Below the pieces are notes generated by a model. That model was not told where the DNA came from. It saw nothing but the letters and a program-made list of their open reading frames with translations, and searched no databases. From Candidatus Staskawiczbacteria bacterium (lineage in GTDB: Bacteria > Patescibacteriota > Minisyncoccia > Minisyncoccales > Staskawiczbacteraceae), in assembly GCA_016866675.1 (NCBI GenBank), contig VGLO01000008.1, forward strand, positions 1 through 25,260: 25,260 nt of DNA, in the 5' to 3' direction. Position numbers and translations under genes: made by a program. Position 1 is the stretch's first letter. Each line of letters starts with the position of its first letter. This document shows positions 6,942 to 15,061 of the stretch, piece after piece.

Positions 6942-7847
6942 ATGATTTCTTGGTTTTTTATAATAATTGTAGCTTATTTTTTATTTAGTATAGCTTCTTT
7001 CGGTGATAAGCTTGTTTTAAAGCAAGCTCAAAGTCCTAAACTATATATTTTTTATGTTGGAATTTTAAGCGTTTTAACTGTTTTTTTGATTCCCTTTTTT
7101 GGAATTTCAATTCCAAGTACTAAAAGTTTTTTTTGGATTATTTTAACTTCACTAACAGTAATGTTGGGATTGTACTTTTTGTACTATGCAATAGAAAAGT
7201 ATGAAGTCTCAAGAGTCATACCAATTACCGGATCAACACAACCATTATTTATACTATTTTTTAGTTGGCTGATTAGTGGCTCAGAGATACTGAAATTAAA
7301 TAATATTTTAGCATTTTTAATATTGATTATTGCCAGTATGATAATTTCTTTAAACAAAAAGCTTAATCTTACAAAGGGATTATTATTAACTGCTATTATT
7401 GCATCGTTTGTTACTAGTTTGAGCTTTATATTTACTAAATTAGTTTTTAACTACGAGACATTTTTTAATGGTATAATCTGGATAGGCATTTTTAATTTTC
7501 TATTTGTTTTGCTATTATTTCTTGATAAAAGCATAAGGGATGAGGTTTTATATAAAAGAAATTCAAGTAAAAAAATACCAATACCATTTATTATTTTAGC
7601 GCAGTTATCTGGTGGATTGGGTGGGATATTGCAAAATTATGCAATATATCTAGCCCCAATATCTAGTCTTGCAATCATTAATGTACTTAGGGTAATTCAA
7701 TATGTTTTCTTATTTATAATTACATGGTTGTTTTCAGCAGTATTTCCAAAGTTAATAAAAGAAGATATTACAAAAAAATCAATTACAGGGAAAGTAATTT
7801 CCATTATATTAATAATAATAGGATTGGGACTTTTGTTTCTTTTGTAA
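6942..7847 (+). CDS. EamA/DMT-family transporter
   Basis: This 301-residue protein is nearly all hydrophobic, with about ten predicted membrane helices in two repeats of five, the drug/metabolite transporter pattern. PITGSTQPLFILFFSW (about residue 84) and the equivalent LAPISSLAIINVLRVIQY (about 238-255) in the second half are typical of EamA repeats. The basic residues fall mostly in short loops. The substrate is unknown. In this position, between two glycosyltransferases, export of a lipid-linked sugar or uptake of a small metabolite are both possible. It starts one base after the preceding stop. Confidence 0.8.
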   Translation: MISWFFIIIVAYFLFSIASFGDKLVLKQAQSPKLYIFYVGILSVLTVFLIPFFGISIPSTKSFFWIILTSLTVMLGLYFLYYAIEKYEVSRVIPITGSTQPLFILFFSWLISGSEILKLNNILAFLILIIASMIISLNKKLNLTKGLLLTAIIASFVTSLSFIFTKLVFNYETFFNGIIWIGIFNFLFVLLLFLDKSIRDEVLYKRNSSKKIPIPFIILAQLSGGLGGILQNYAIYLAPISSLAIINVLRVIQYVFLFIITWLFSAVFPKLIKEDITKKSITGKVISIILIIIGLGLLFLL

Positions 7848-7850
7848 AAA

Positions 7851-8885
7851 ATGGATAAATTAAGAAAAAAAATAATACTATTTACAGATGCTTGGCAACC
7901 TCAAGTAAATGGAGTTGTCAGGTGTGTTGAAGTTGTAAGGGATTTTCTCGAAAAAGATAATTTTAATGTAATTTTAGTCCATCCAGGTGATTTTAAATCG
8001 TATTCATTATCTATTTATCCTGAAATAAAATTTGCTACTTTCACAAAATCAAAAATTAACAAAATTATCAGGGATGAAAAACCAGACTTTGTTCATATTT
8101 TCACAGAAGGACCAATAGGGTTTACTGCCAGATCTGTTTGCTTGAAGCAGGGCGTTAAATTTACAACTTCACATCACACCAATTTTCAGTATTACATAGA
8201 GCATTATATTAAAATAAGTTTGCCCATAATTTTTAAATCTGTGTATGCTTATTTAAAGTGGTTCCACAATGCAAGTGACAATACAATGGTGATTACAGAG
8301 AGTATAAAAAGAAACTTAGAAAAAAGAGGTTTCCTGCACTTATCTTTATGGACGCTAGGCGTGGACTTGGAATTATTTAAAAGGAATGAAAGTTCTAATA
8401 TAAAAAATCAATATAAATTACAATCTCCAGTGTTTGTTTATTTTGGAAGAATTTCTAGAGAAAAAAATTTAGAAGAATATTTAAAACTTGATTTGCCTGG
8501 AACAAAGCTTGTTATTGGTGGAGGGCCCATGAAAGATAAATTAGAAAAGAAATATGGGAAGACAAATATTTTTTTAGGTTATAGAAAGGGTCAGGAGTTG
8601 GTAGATTTTTTATCTGTGTGTGATGTTTTTGTATTTCCATCTAAAACTGATATTTTTCCCCTTTCAATAGTTGAAGCATTTGCCTGTGGTCTTCCTGTTG
8701 CTGCTCACAATGTTATGGATTTAAATGAATTGGTAAAAGAGGGGGTAGGTTTTTTAGATGAAGATTTAAAAATTGCTTCAATAAAGTGTTTAAATATTCC
8801 AAGGGAAAATTGTCGAAATTACGCATTGGGATATTCTTGGGAAAATTCAGTTAAATATTTTAAAGAAAATTTAGTTTCTAATTAA
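7851..8885 (+). CDS. GT4-family glycosyltransferase
   Basis: A 344-residue GT-B enzyme of family GT4 (Glycos_transf_1). The N-terminus IILFTDAWQPQVNGVVRCVE matches the start of mannosyl- and glucosyltransferases that act on lipids. HIFTEGPIGFTARSVC and FTTSHHTNFQYYI follow, the latter holding the acceptor-side His residues. The donor-binding half starts at VYFGRISREKNLEEYL (about residue 197), with the E-x7-E type motif in VFPSKTDIFPLSIVEAFACGLPV (about 261-283). Membrane-lipid glycosylation is the commonest activity of close relatives, but the substrate cannot be fixed. The stop overlaps the next ATG by one base (TAATG), which suggests coupled translation. Confidence 0.88.
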   Translation: MDKLRKKIILFTDAWQPQVNGVVRCVEVVRDFLEKDNFNVILVHPGDFKSYSLSIYPEIKFATFTKSKINKIIRDEKPDFVHIFTEGPIGFTARSVCLKQGVKFTTSHHTNFQYYIEHYIKISLPIIFKSVYAYLKWFHNASDNTMVITESIKRNLEKRGFLHLSLWTLGVDLELFKRNESSNIKNQYKLQSPVFVYFGRISREKNLEEYLKLDLPGTKLVIGGGPMKDKLEKKYGKTNIFLGYRKGQELVDFLSVCDVFVFPSKTDIFPLSIVEAFACGLPVAAHNVMDLNELVKEGVGFLDEDLKIASIKCLNIPRENCRNYALGYSWENSVKYFKENLVSN

Positions 8886-9922
8886 TGACTAAAGCCAAGA
8901 AAGCAATATTTATAGTTATTTCGATAATAATTTTTCTTGTTGTTTTTTATATTACCCTAATGTATGGAGTAGGGTTTGATAGAAAAAATGTGAATTGGGG
9001 GATTGATTTTTCTCAAATGCAGGCAGAAGCCTTGGGTCTTGATTGGCAAGAAACATACTTGGCAATTATAAATGATTTGGGTGCAAAAAACATTAAACTT
9101 CACACACAGTGGGATTTTGTTGAAGGTAAAAAAGATGATTACTATTTTAATGACATTGACTGGCAGATTCAGCAGGCAGAAAAATATAATGTAAATATTA
9201 TTTATGTTTTGGGATTGAAAACTGGCAGATGGCCTGAATGTCATGATCCAGATTGGGTGCAGGGTCTCACAAAGCAAAAACAGCAAGATGAAGTTATTGA
9301 GTATATGACAGAGGTTGTTAATAGGTACAAAGATAGTAAGTCAATTATTTATTGGCAAGTAGAAAACGAACCCTTATTGCAGTTTGGAGAATGTCCTTCA
9401 TGGTATTATGATGATGTTGATTTTTTGAAAAAAGAGATTGATTTAGTAAGATCATTGGATTCAACAAGGAAAATTATCATATCTGACTCCGGTGAATTGT
9501 CTTGGTGGCTTGAAGCTTCAAAAATTGGCGACATAGTTGGAACTACAATGTATAGAAAGGCATGGGTTGATATAAAAAGTTTTGGTTTTGGTATAAATTT
9601 ACCAAATTTTTATGGAACTTATCCAATTCCTCCAGCAGTATATTACTATAAGTCAAAACTTGTTAATCTCTTTTTTGGTAAAGAAGTAATCTGTGTTGAG
9701 TTACAGGCTGAGCCATGGGCGAGCAAGCCAATATACGAAGCTTCGCTGAATGAACAACAAAAAACAATGAATGAAAATCAATTTGACTCAAATGTAAGGT
9801 ATGCTAAAAAAACAGGCCTAGGTACATTTTATTTTTGGGGAGCTGAATGGTGGTATTGGCTAAAGACTAAAGAAGGTCAACCAGAAATATGGGACAAAGC
9901 AAAAACATTGTTTTTAAAATAA
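8885..9922 (+). CDS. Membrane-anchored clan GH-A glycoside hydrolase
   Basis: Residues about 6-28 form one membrane helix after a basic N-terminus, and the rest should lie outside the cell. The catalytic part looks like a GH-A (beta/alpha)8 barrel of the cellulase/beta-galactosidase type. WQVENEP carries the Asn-Glu pair with the acid/base glutamate, and ICVELQAEPW carries the likely nucleophile glutamate near the seventh strand. Aromatic residues (WWLEAS, FYFWGAEWWYWLK) fit a sugar-binding cleft. With 345 residues there is one domain only. As last gene of the glycan cluster it may trim or remodel the polymer made by its neighbours, or digest external glycans; the sequence does not choose between these. 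Confidence 0.8.
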   Translation: MTKAKKAIFIVISIIIFLVVFYITLMYGVGFDRKNVNWGIDFSQMQAEALGLDWQETYLAIINDLGAKNIKLHTQWDFVEGKKDDYYFNDIDWQIQQAEKYNVNIIYVLGLKTGRWPECHDPDWVQGLTKQKQQDEVIEYMTEVVNRYKDSKSIIYWQVENEPLLQFGECPSWYYDDVDFLKKEIDLVRSLDSTRKIIISDSGELSWWLEASKIGDIVGTTMYRKAWVDIKSFGFGINLPNFYGTYPIPPAVYYYKSKLVNLFFGKEVICVELQAEPWASKPIYEASLNEQQKTMNENQFDSNVRYAKKTGLGTFYFWGAEWWYWLKTKEGQPEIWDKAKTLFLK

Positions 9923-9951
9923 CTTTTTAAATTTAAAAAATAAGTAATATC

Positions 9952-9980
9952 TTGAAATATTTTTGGTATATTTATATATT
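9952..9980 (+). promoter_or_regulatory. Sigma70-type promoter for the HtrA-like gene
   Basis: TTGAAA (9952-9957), 17-bp spacer, TATATT (9975-9980). A start near 9987 would give a leader of about 23 bases before the ATG at 10010. Confidence 0.65.
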
Positions 9981-10009
9981 AAATTAAATAATTAATTTTA
10001 AAAATAAAT

Positions 10010-11296
10010 ATGTACGATCTCCCAAAAGTAAATTTTAAAAAACAAAAAGAAAAAATACTTGCTATCATAAATAGTAATTTTTTCAAGGTAACATTTTTTG
10101 CTGTTATTATAATAGTTGCTTTTGCTTTTGTGACAGGTAAAGTTTCTTGGTATTTACTGCAAAATCAGGCAAATGAATTTTTAAATAGAGCAAAAAACGA
10201 ATTAAAACTGGGTGAATTTGTTGTAGATGAAAAACCTGCAGAAAAATATGTATCAAGAGTTGATTACGAGCAAGCGATTATAGACACGGTAAAATCTGCT
10301 TCACCCTCTGTGGTTAGCATTGTAATTTCCAAAAACTTACCTGTGTATGAGCAACAACTTATTAATCCTTTTGGAGATGTTCCTGGGTTTGATTTTCAAA
10401 TACCCCAGTATGTTCAAAGGGGGACAGAATTAAAGCAGGTGGGGGCTGGGTCTGGGTTTATTGTTTCAGAAGATGGGTTAGTTTTAACTAATAAGCATGT
10501 TGTCCTTGATAAGTCAGCTGAATATACTGTTTTAACAAATGATGGCAAAAAATATTCAGCTAAAGTTTTGGCCTTAGACCCTGTGCAAGATTTGGCAATT
10601 CTGAAAATAAATTCAATAGAAAAGTTTCCAGCTATAAAACTTGGTGATTCAAACAGTATTGAGATTGGGCAGGGCGCAATTGCAATTGGAAACTCATTGG
10701 GTGAATTTAGAAATACTGTTTCAGTGGGAATAATTTCTGGTTTAGGCAGGACGGTTTTTGCATCAGGGAGCGCTGGTTTTTCTGAAACATTAGAAGATAT
10801 TATACAAACTGATGCGGCTATTAATCCCGGAAACTCCGGTGGACCATTGCTTAATCTAAAGGGAGAAGTTATTGGCGTAAATGTGGCAATGGCTCAAGGA
10901 GCTCAATCGATTGGCTTTGCAATTCCAATTAATATTGCCAAAAGAGATATTAATCAGGTTGTTTTAACAAATAAAATAACATATCCTTTTTTAGGCGTAA
11001 GATATCTTTTGGTTGATGATAAGGTAAAAAAAGATTATGAGTTGTCTGTTGACTATGGGGCTCTAATAATCAAGGGGGACAATGGCGAGATTGCTATTAC
11101 TAAAGACTCTTCAGCTGAAAAGGCGGGAATTAAAGAGGGAGATATTATTTTGGAATTTGGAAAAGAAAAAGTGACAAAAGAAAACTCATTGTCAAAAATA
11201 ATATCAAGATATAGTCCAGAAGACAGCGTTGAAGTAAAAGTAATGAGAAATGGTTCAGAAATTAGTTTGACTGTGATTTTGGGAGAAAGAAATTAA
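10010..11296 (+). CDS. HtrA/DegP-type membrane serine protease with PDZ domain
   Basis: This is an S1C trypsin-like protease for protein quality control outside the membrane. Residues about 26-45 form a signal-anchor helix. The catalytic triad is visible as His163 in LTNKHVV, Asp194 in DPVQDLAIL and Ser276 in NPGNSGGPL. The oxyanion region IGNSLGEFRNTVSVG and IGFAIP are typical. One PDZ domain ends the protein (about residues 325-428), with KAGIKEGDIILEFG. The length of 428 residues fits a DegS/HtrA-type single-PDZ enzyme. It has its own promoter, no Shine-Dalgarno and a strong terminator, so it is monocistronic. Confidence 0.95.
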   Translation: MYDLPKVNFKKQKEKILAIINSNFFKVTFFAVIIIVAFAFVTGKVSWYLLQNQANEFLNRAKNELKLGEFVVDEKPAEKYVSRVDYEQAIIDTVKSASPSVVSIVISKNLPVYEQQLINPFGDVPGFDFQIPQYVQRGTELKQVGAGSGFIVSEDGLVLTNKHVVLDKSAEYTVLTNDGKKYSAKVLALDPVQDLAILKINSIEKFPAIKLGDSNSIEIGQGAIAIGNSLGEFRNTVSVGIISGLGRTVFASGSAGFSETLEDIIQTDAAINPGNSGGPLLNLKGEVIGVNVAMAQGAQSIGFAIPINIAKRDINQVVLTNKITYPFLGVRYLLVDDKVKKDYELSVDYGALIIKGDNGEIAITKDSSAEKAGIKEGDIILEFGKEKVTKENSLSKIISRYSPEDSVEVKVMRNGSEISLTVILGERN

Positions 11297-11306
11297 ATAC
11301 AAGTGA

Positions 11307-11349
11307 AAAGGCGTTCTTTGTAGAACGCCTTTGGGTGAGCATTGCTCAC
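11307..11349. terminator. Shared bidirectional terminator, two hairpins
   Basis: The first stem is AAAGGCGTTCT (11307-11317)/AGAACGCCTTT (11322-11332), 11 bp. The second is GTGAGC (11335-11340)/GCTCAC (11344-11349), followed on + by a T-rich run. The first serves the HtrA-like gene on + and the small minus-strand gene on -, whose stop codon lies inside the second stem. Confidence 0.85.
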
Positions 11350-11567
11350 TTCTTCTTTTTCTTTTTGCTCCCACTGCCAAATAAAATCTGGGAGGGGAGC
11401 CTGACCAGCCATACCAGCAGGTCCGTTAGGCGGAAAACCACCCAACGGGCAAATCCGTTTGCCCATTTGCCAGAGTTGCCAGAAGGGATTCCAGCAACTA
11501 GCAGGAAGGCATACATTACCACAATGAGGCTAAATAGCCTCATAATTGCCTCCGCACCGGGGTCCAT
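11346..11567 (-). CDS. Small GC-rich membrane protein with poly-lysine tail, unknown function
   Basis: I do not recognise this 73-residue protein. Residues about 8-27 (IMRLFSLIVVMYAFLLVAGI) and 43-63 (VVFRLTDLLVWLVRLPSQIL) look like two membrane helices joined by a Gly/Ser/Asn loop. The C-terminus is GSGSKKKKKK. AGGAG sits five bases before the ATG, a clear Shine-Dalgarno that most neighbours lack. A TTGACA-17-TATAAT promoter lies just upstream and a terminator follows. Composition is far more GC-rich than neighbours, with CGT/CGC, CTG and GGC codons that are rare nearby, which suggests transfer or selection on RNA structure. Several hairpins fall inside, e.g. ATGAGGCTA/TAGCCTCAT at 11524-11543. 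A structured RNA with an incidental ORF is the main alternative. Confidence 0.65.
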   Translation of the reverse strand: MDPGAEAIMRLFSLIVVMYAFLLVAGIPSGNSGKWANGFARWVVFRLTDLLVWLVRLPSQILFGSGSKKKKKK

Positions 11568-11611
11568 GACGGCTCCTTTTCTGAAGGGGCGAAATTCAAA
11601 TAACTGCCCTA

Positions 11612-11640
11612 ATTATATAACAAATATAAAATATTGTCAA
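11612..11640 (-). promoter_or_regulatory. Perfect consensus sigma70 promoter for the small minus-strand gene
   Basis: Read on the minus strand: TTGACA (11640-11635), 17-bp spacer, TATAAT (11617-11612). Both hexamers and the spacing are exact consensus. A start near 11605 gives a leader of about 38 bases containing the AGGAG ribosome site. Confidence 0.88.
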
Positions 11641-11641
11641 C

Positions 11642-11670
11642 TTGATTTTTCCTTTTGATTTTTCTATACT
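11642..11670 (+). promoter_or_regulatory. Promoter for the clpB-type gene
   Basis: TTGATT (11642-11647), 17-bp spacer, TATACT (11665-11670). Start expected at about 11677, giving a 40-base leader. The -35 box lies one base from the -35 box of the divergent small gene, so the two promoters are back to back. Confidence 0.65.
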
Positions 11671-11674
11671 GGAG

Positions 11675-11701
11675 TTATCAGACTAGTATTTACACTGATA
11701 A
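11675..11701 (+). promoter_or_regulatory. Candidate operator at the clpB transcription start
   Basis: TTATCAG (11675-11681) and CTGATAA (11695-11701) are exact inverted half-sites 13 bases apart, covering the predicted start site. It does not match the CIRCE (HrcA) or HAIR (HspR) consensus, so the regulator is unknown. Confidence 0.45.
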
Positions 11702-11716
11702 TTAAATAAAAATATT

Positions 11717-14416
11717 ATGAATGGAGGAGGAGCAAATTTCACAAATAAGGCCCAAGATGCTATTTTATCAGCTCAATCCTTGGCTCAAGAAAAAGGGCAG
11801 CAGCAAATAGATGCTTTGCACCTGCTTTTTGTTTTACTTTCACAGGAGAACTCAATTGTTATTACTCTTTTGCAAAAAATAGGTATTGATATTGATGTTT
11901 TAAAAAAGAAAACAGATTCTCAAATTGCAAAAATTCAACCGATGTTGGCCCCTACAACTTTTGGCCAGTTTTATCTAACTCAAGACATGGCAAAGGTTTT
12001 AGAGCGTGCCAGACAAGAGTCTATAAAAATGCAGGATGAATTTATTTCAGTAGAACATTTGTTTTTGGCTCTGCTTGATACAAAATCAATCGCAAAAGAT
12101 ATTTTAGAAAAACAAACATTTTTATTGCACGGCGCTGGATTAGGAGCTCAAAAATTAGATTATAATAGTGTTTTTAAAACTTTAAGCCAAATAAGGGGAG
12201 ACCAAAAAATTACAGACCCAGAACCCGAATCCAAATATCAAGTAATAGAAAAGTATACAAGAAACCTAACCAATCTTGCCTCTCAAGGAAAGATTGACCC
12301 GATTATTGGCAGAGATAATGAAATAAGAAGGTTAATGCAAATAATTTCTCGCAGGACTAAAAATAATCCCGTTTTAATTGGGGAAGCCGGAGTAGGAAAA
12401 ACAGCTATTGTTGAAGGATTTGCTCAGAGGATTGCAAGGGGAAATGTACCAGAATTCTTAAAAAATAAAGAAGTAATATCTTTGGATTTGGGGGCTATTA
12501 TTGCGGGTACCAAATACAGAGGAGAATTTGAAACAAGAATAAAGGCTTTGCTAAAAGAAATTAGCAGAGCTTCAACAAGATATGTTTTGTTTATTGATGA
12601 GCTTCATACATTGGTTGGGGCTGGAGCTGCTGAGGGCGCAATTGACGCCTCAAACTTGTTAAAACCGGCATTGGCCAGAGGGGAATTGCGGGCAATTGGA
12701 GCTACAACTTTAAAAGAATATCAAAAATATATTGAAAAAGACGGCGCTCTTGAAAGAAGATTCCAGCCTATTTATGTGCAAGAGCCAAGCATTGAAGACG
12801 CCACAGCAATATTAAGAGGAATTAAGGAAAAATACGAAGTTCATCACGGAGTAAGAATAAAAGATTCAGCTATTAAAGGTGCAGTTGAGTTAAGCTCAAG
12901 ATATATTTCTGACAGGTTTTTGCCAGACAAGGCAGTTGACTTAATGGACGAGGCCGCCTCTGCACTAAGACTTGAAATTGAGTCTGAACCCCAAGAGCTG
13001 GAAAAATATGAAGAAGAAATTACCAAACTTGAAATTGAAAAACAGGCTTTAAAAAAAGAAAAAGATTCTGAAAGAAGATTAAAGGTAATTGCTAAAGAGT
13101 TGTCTGAAATAAAAGAAAAGACAAGGGAAATGTCTGCGAAGTGGAAGGCAGAGAAGGAGCTTATTGATAAGATTAAAAAAATAAGAGAGCAAGTTGATGC
13201 CTTGTATTACCAAACAGAAATTGCTCAAAGAGAGGCTGATTTGGAAAAAGTGGCTGAAATAAAATACGGAAAAATACCGCAGTTAATGAAGGATCAAAAA
13301 CAAATTGAACAAAAGCTTGTAAGACTGCAAAAAACACATCATTTCTTAAAAGAAGAGGTGACCGAAGAAGAGGTTGCTAAAGTAGTTTCACGCTGGACTG
13401 GAATTCCCGTCACAAGATTAATTACAGAAGAAGCAAAGAAGTTAGAATCAATGGAGGCTACTTTAAATAGAAGAGTTATAGGCCAAGACGAAGCAATTTC
13501 TGCTATTTCTCGGGCAATTCGCAGGGCAAGAGCTGGTATTTCAGAAGAGAATAAGCCATTAGGTTCATTCTTGTTTTTGGGGCCCACAGGGGTTGGTAAA
13601 ACAGAGACGGCCAGAGCTCTTGCTGAATTTTTGTTTGATGACGAAAAGGCAATGATAAGACTTGATATGTCTGAATATATGGAAAAGCACACAGTTTCAA
13701 AAATTATTGGCTCTCCTCCAGGATATGTTGGTTATGAGGAAGCAGGACAACTTACAGAAAAAGTAAAAAGAAGACCTTATTCTGTAATTTTACTTGATGA
13801 AATTGAAAAAGCTCATCCAGATGTTTTTAATATTTTGTTGCAAATTTTTGAAGACGGCAGACTCACAGACTCAAAAGGAAGGATGGTTTCATTTAAAAAC
13901 ACCATTATTATTATGACCTCAAATGTGGGCACTGACTTTATAAACCAAATGTCTTCTATTGGTTTTGCCACAAAAGAAGAAATGCAGGAAAGAGAGTCAA
14001 TTAAAGACAAGATGATGGAGTCTTTAAAGCATCAGTTTCGCCCAGAATTCTTAAATAGAATTGATGAAATTGTAATATTTAATTACTTAAAATCACTGCA
14101 AATTAAAAGCATTGTGGATTTGGAGATGTCAAAAGTTGAAAAAAGATTAGCTATAAAAGAAATTACAATTAAAATTTCAGACAAGGCAAAGGAGTTTTTA
14201 CTAAAGGAGGGATTTGACACAAATATGGGAGCCAGACCCCTAAAGAGAGTAATTCAAAGGCTAATATTGGACCCATTATCAAGTAAAATTGTTTCAGGTG
14301 AGATTTCAGCAGGAAGTAGGGTACTAATTGACGAGGATAATGCAAAAATTACCTTTGAAACTCCAAAACTATTGCCAAGGTTTAATAAACAAGAGAAGAT
14401 TTCTTCAAGGAAGTAG
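11717..14416 (+). CDS. clpB: ClpB-type AAA+ disaggregase with a ClpC-like IGF loop
   Basis: An 899-residue Hsp100 ATPase that unfolds or disaggregates proteins. It has a Clp N-domain (about residues 1-150), NBD1 with Walker A GEAGVGKT (222-229) and Walker B VLFIDE, a coiled-coil middle domain (about 420-545), NBD2 with Walker A GPTGVGKT (622-629) and Walker B VILLDE, and the C-terminal D2-small domain. The roughly 125-residue middle domain, ending in KYGKIPQL and EEVTEEEVAKVVSRWTGIPV, is of ClpB size; ClpC has about half that. However IGF at 748-750, between TSNVG and FRPEFLNRIDE, sits where ClpC and ClpA have their ClpP-docking loop, which classical ClpB lacks. The gene may therefore act alone or feed ClpP. 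It has a 40-base leader, no Shine-Dalgarno and an inverted repeat at the transcription start. Confidence 0.92.
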   Translation: MNGGGANFTNKAQDAILSAQSLAQEKGQQQIDALHLLFVLLSQENSIVITLLQKIGIDIDVLKKKTDSQIAKIQPMLAPTTFGQFYLTQDMAKVLERARQESIKMQDEFISVEHLFLALLDTKSIAKDILEKQTFLLHGAGLGAQKLDYNSVFKTLSQIRGDQKITDPEPESKYQVIEKYTRNLTNLASQGKIDPIIGRDNEIRRLMQIISRRTKNNPVLIGEAGVGKTAIVEGFAQRIARGNVPEFLKNKEVISLDLGAIIAGTKYRGEFETRIKALLKEISRASTRYVLFIDELHTLVGAGAAEGAIDASNLLKPALARGELRAIGATTLKEYQKYIEKDGALERRFQPIYVQEPSIEDATAILRGIKEKYEVHHGVRIKDSAIKGAVELSSRYISDRFLPDKAVDLMDEAASALRLEIESEPQELEKYEEEITKLEIEKQALKKEKDSERRLKVIAKELSEIKEKTREMSAKWKAEKELIDKIKKIREQVDALYYQTEIAQREADLEKVAEIKYGKIPQLMKDQKQIEQKLVRLQKTHHFLKEEVTEEEVAKVVSRWTGIPVTRLITEEAKKLESMEATLNRRVIGQDEAISAISRAIRRARAGISEENKPLGSFLFLGPTGVGKTETARALAEFLFDDEKAMIRLDMSEYMEKHTVSKIIGSPPGYVGYEEAGQLTEKVKRRPYSVILLDEIEKAHPDVFNILLQIFEDGRLTDSKGRMVSFKNTIIIMTSNVGTDFINQMSSIGFATKEEMQERESIKDKMMESLKHQFRPEFLNRIDEIVIFNYLKSLQIKSIVDLEMSKVEKRLAIKEITIKISDKAKEFLLKEGFDTNMGARPLKRVIQRLILDPLSSKIVSGEISAGSRVLIDEDNAKITFETPKLLPRFNKQEKISSRK

Positions 14417-14470
14417 TAAAGATTATCAAGGTTGCTACCAATAAGGGAGATTTATTATGGAGTTACTAAT

Positions 14471-15061
14471 ATGATATTTGGGAAAAAACTAACTAAAGCG
14501 AGAGTTATTTTAATGGTAGTTTTTGCTATTTTACTGTTTTTAGGCGTTATTGTTTATTTTTTATTTACAAAAGATAGAATGCCTAGTGTTTCGCAAATGC
14601 TTGAAAAGCCAATGGAAGTAAAACAGATAGATTTTGCAGAAGTTAACCCACAGTTTAATTTTTCTGCAAAAATTCCTATTGGCTTTGAGACTGAATACCT
14701 GTCTTCGCTTCGAGCTATAAATGTTTATAACCCAAATTTAGAAGGAAGCTCAAATATTGAAAAATCCCAACTTTACATTACATTTTTTAAAGCAAATAAT
14801 TTTTTAACTTTAAATACAGTTGATATTATCGGCGTAAAAAAGGAAAAGATTTTAGAAAAGGATACGGTTTTGTATACAATTTCAAAGAAAATTAAAGTAC
14901 CAGATTTTTTGGGTCAGCCAACTTGGCGTAATTTTACTCATAAAGCACTTGACATTAGACTTTCAGAAGAAAGCCCAAGCATTTTTTACTCATTTGCTTA
15001 TAGCCCGCAATTTTCACAAAAGGAATTCAACAACTTTATAGACTCTCTTAATTTTAGGTAA
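14471..15061 (+). CDS. Membrane-anchored protein of unknown function
   Basis: I do not recognise the family. It is a 196-residue protein with a basic N-terminus (MIFGKKLTKAR), one membrane helix (about residues 11-33) and a soluble part of about 160 residues that should lie outside the cell. The soluble part is rich in beta-strand patterns (FNFSAKIPIGFETEYLSS, LYITFFKANNF, HKALDIRL) and has no cysteine or known motif. The ATG at 14471 was chosen over a TTG at 14432 because GGAG at 14459-14462 lies eight bases before it and the N-terminus then fits a signal anchor. It lies 54 bases after clpB and could be co-transcribed. Its last 8 bases overlap the end of the convergent polymerase gene. Confidence 0.75.
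   Translation: MIFGKKLTKARVILMVVFAILLFLGVIVYFLFTKDRMPSVSQMLEKPMEVKQIDFAEVNPQFNFSAKIPIGFETEYLSSLRAINVYNPNLEGSSNIEKSQLYITFFKANNFLTLNTVDIIGVKKEKILEKDTVLYTISKKIKVPDFLGQPTWRNFTHKALDIRLSEESPSIFYSFAYSPQFSQKEFNNFIDSLNFR

Noticed and set aside
11335..11658. A 107-codon open frame on the + strand opposite the small minus-strand gene
   Set aside because: It begins inside the terminator, has no promoter or ribosome site, and is the antisense shadow of the GC-rich gene, which has all three signals.
11675..11701. The inverted repeat before clpB as a CIRCE or HAIR element
   Set aside because: Half-sites TTATCAG/CTGATAA do not match TTAGCACTC/GAGTGCTAA or CTTGAGT/ACTCAAG, and the spacing differs.
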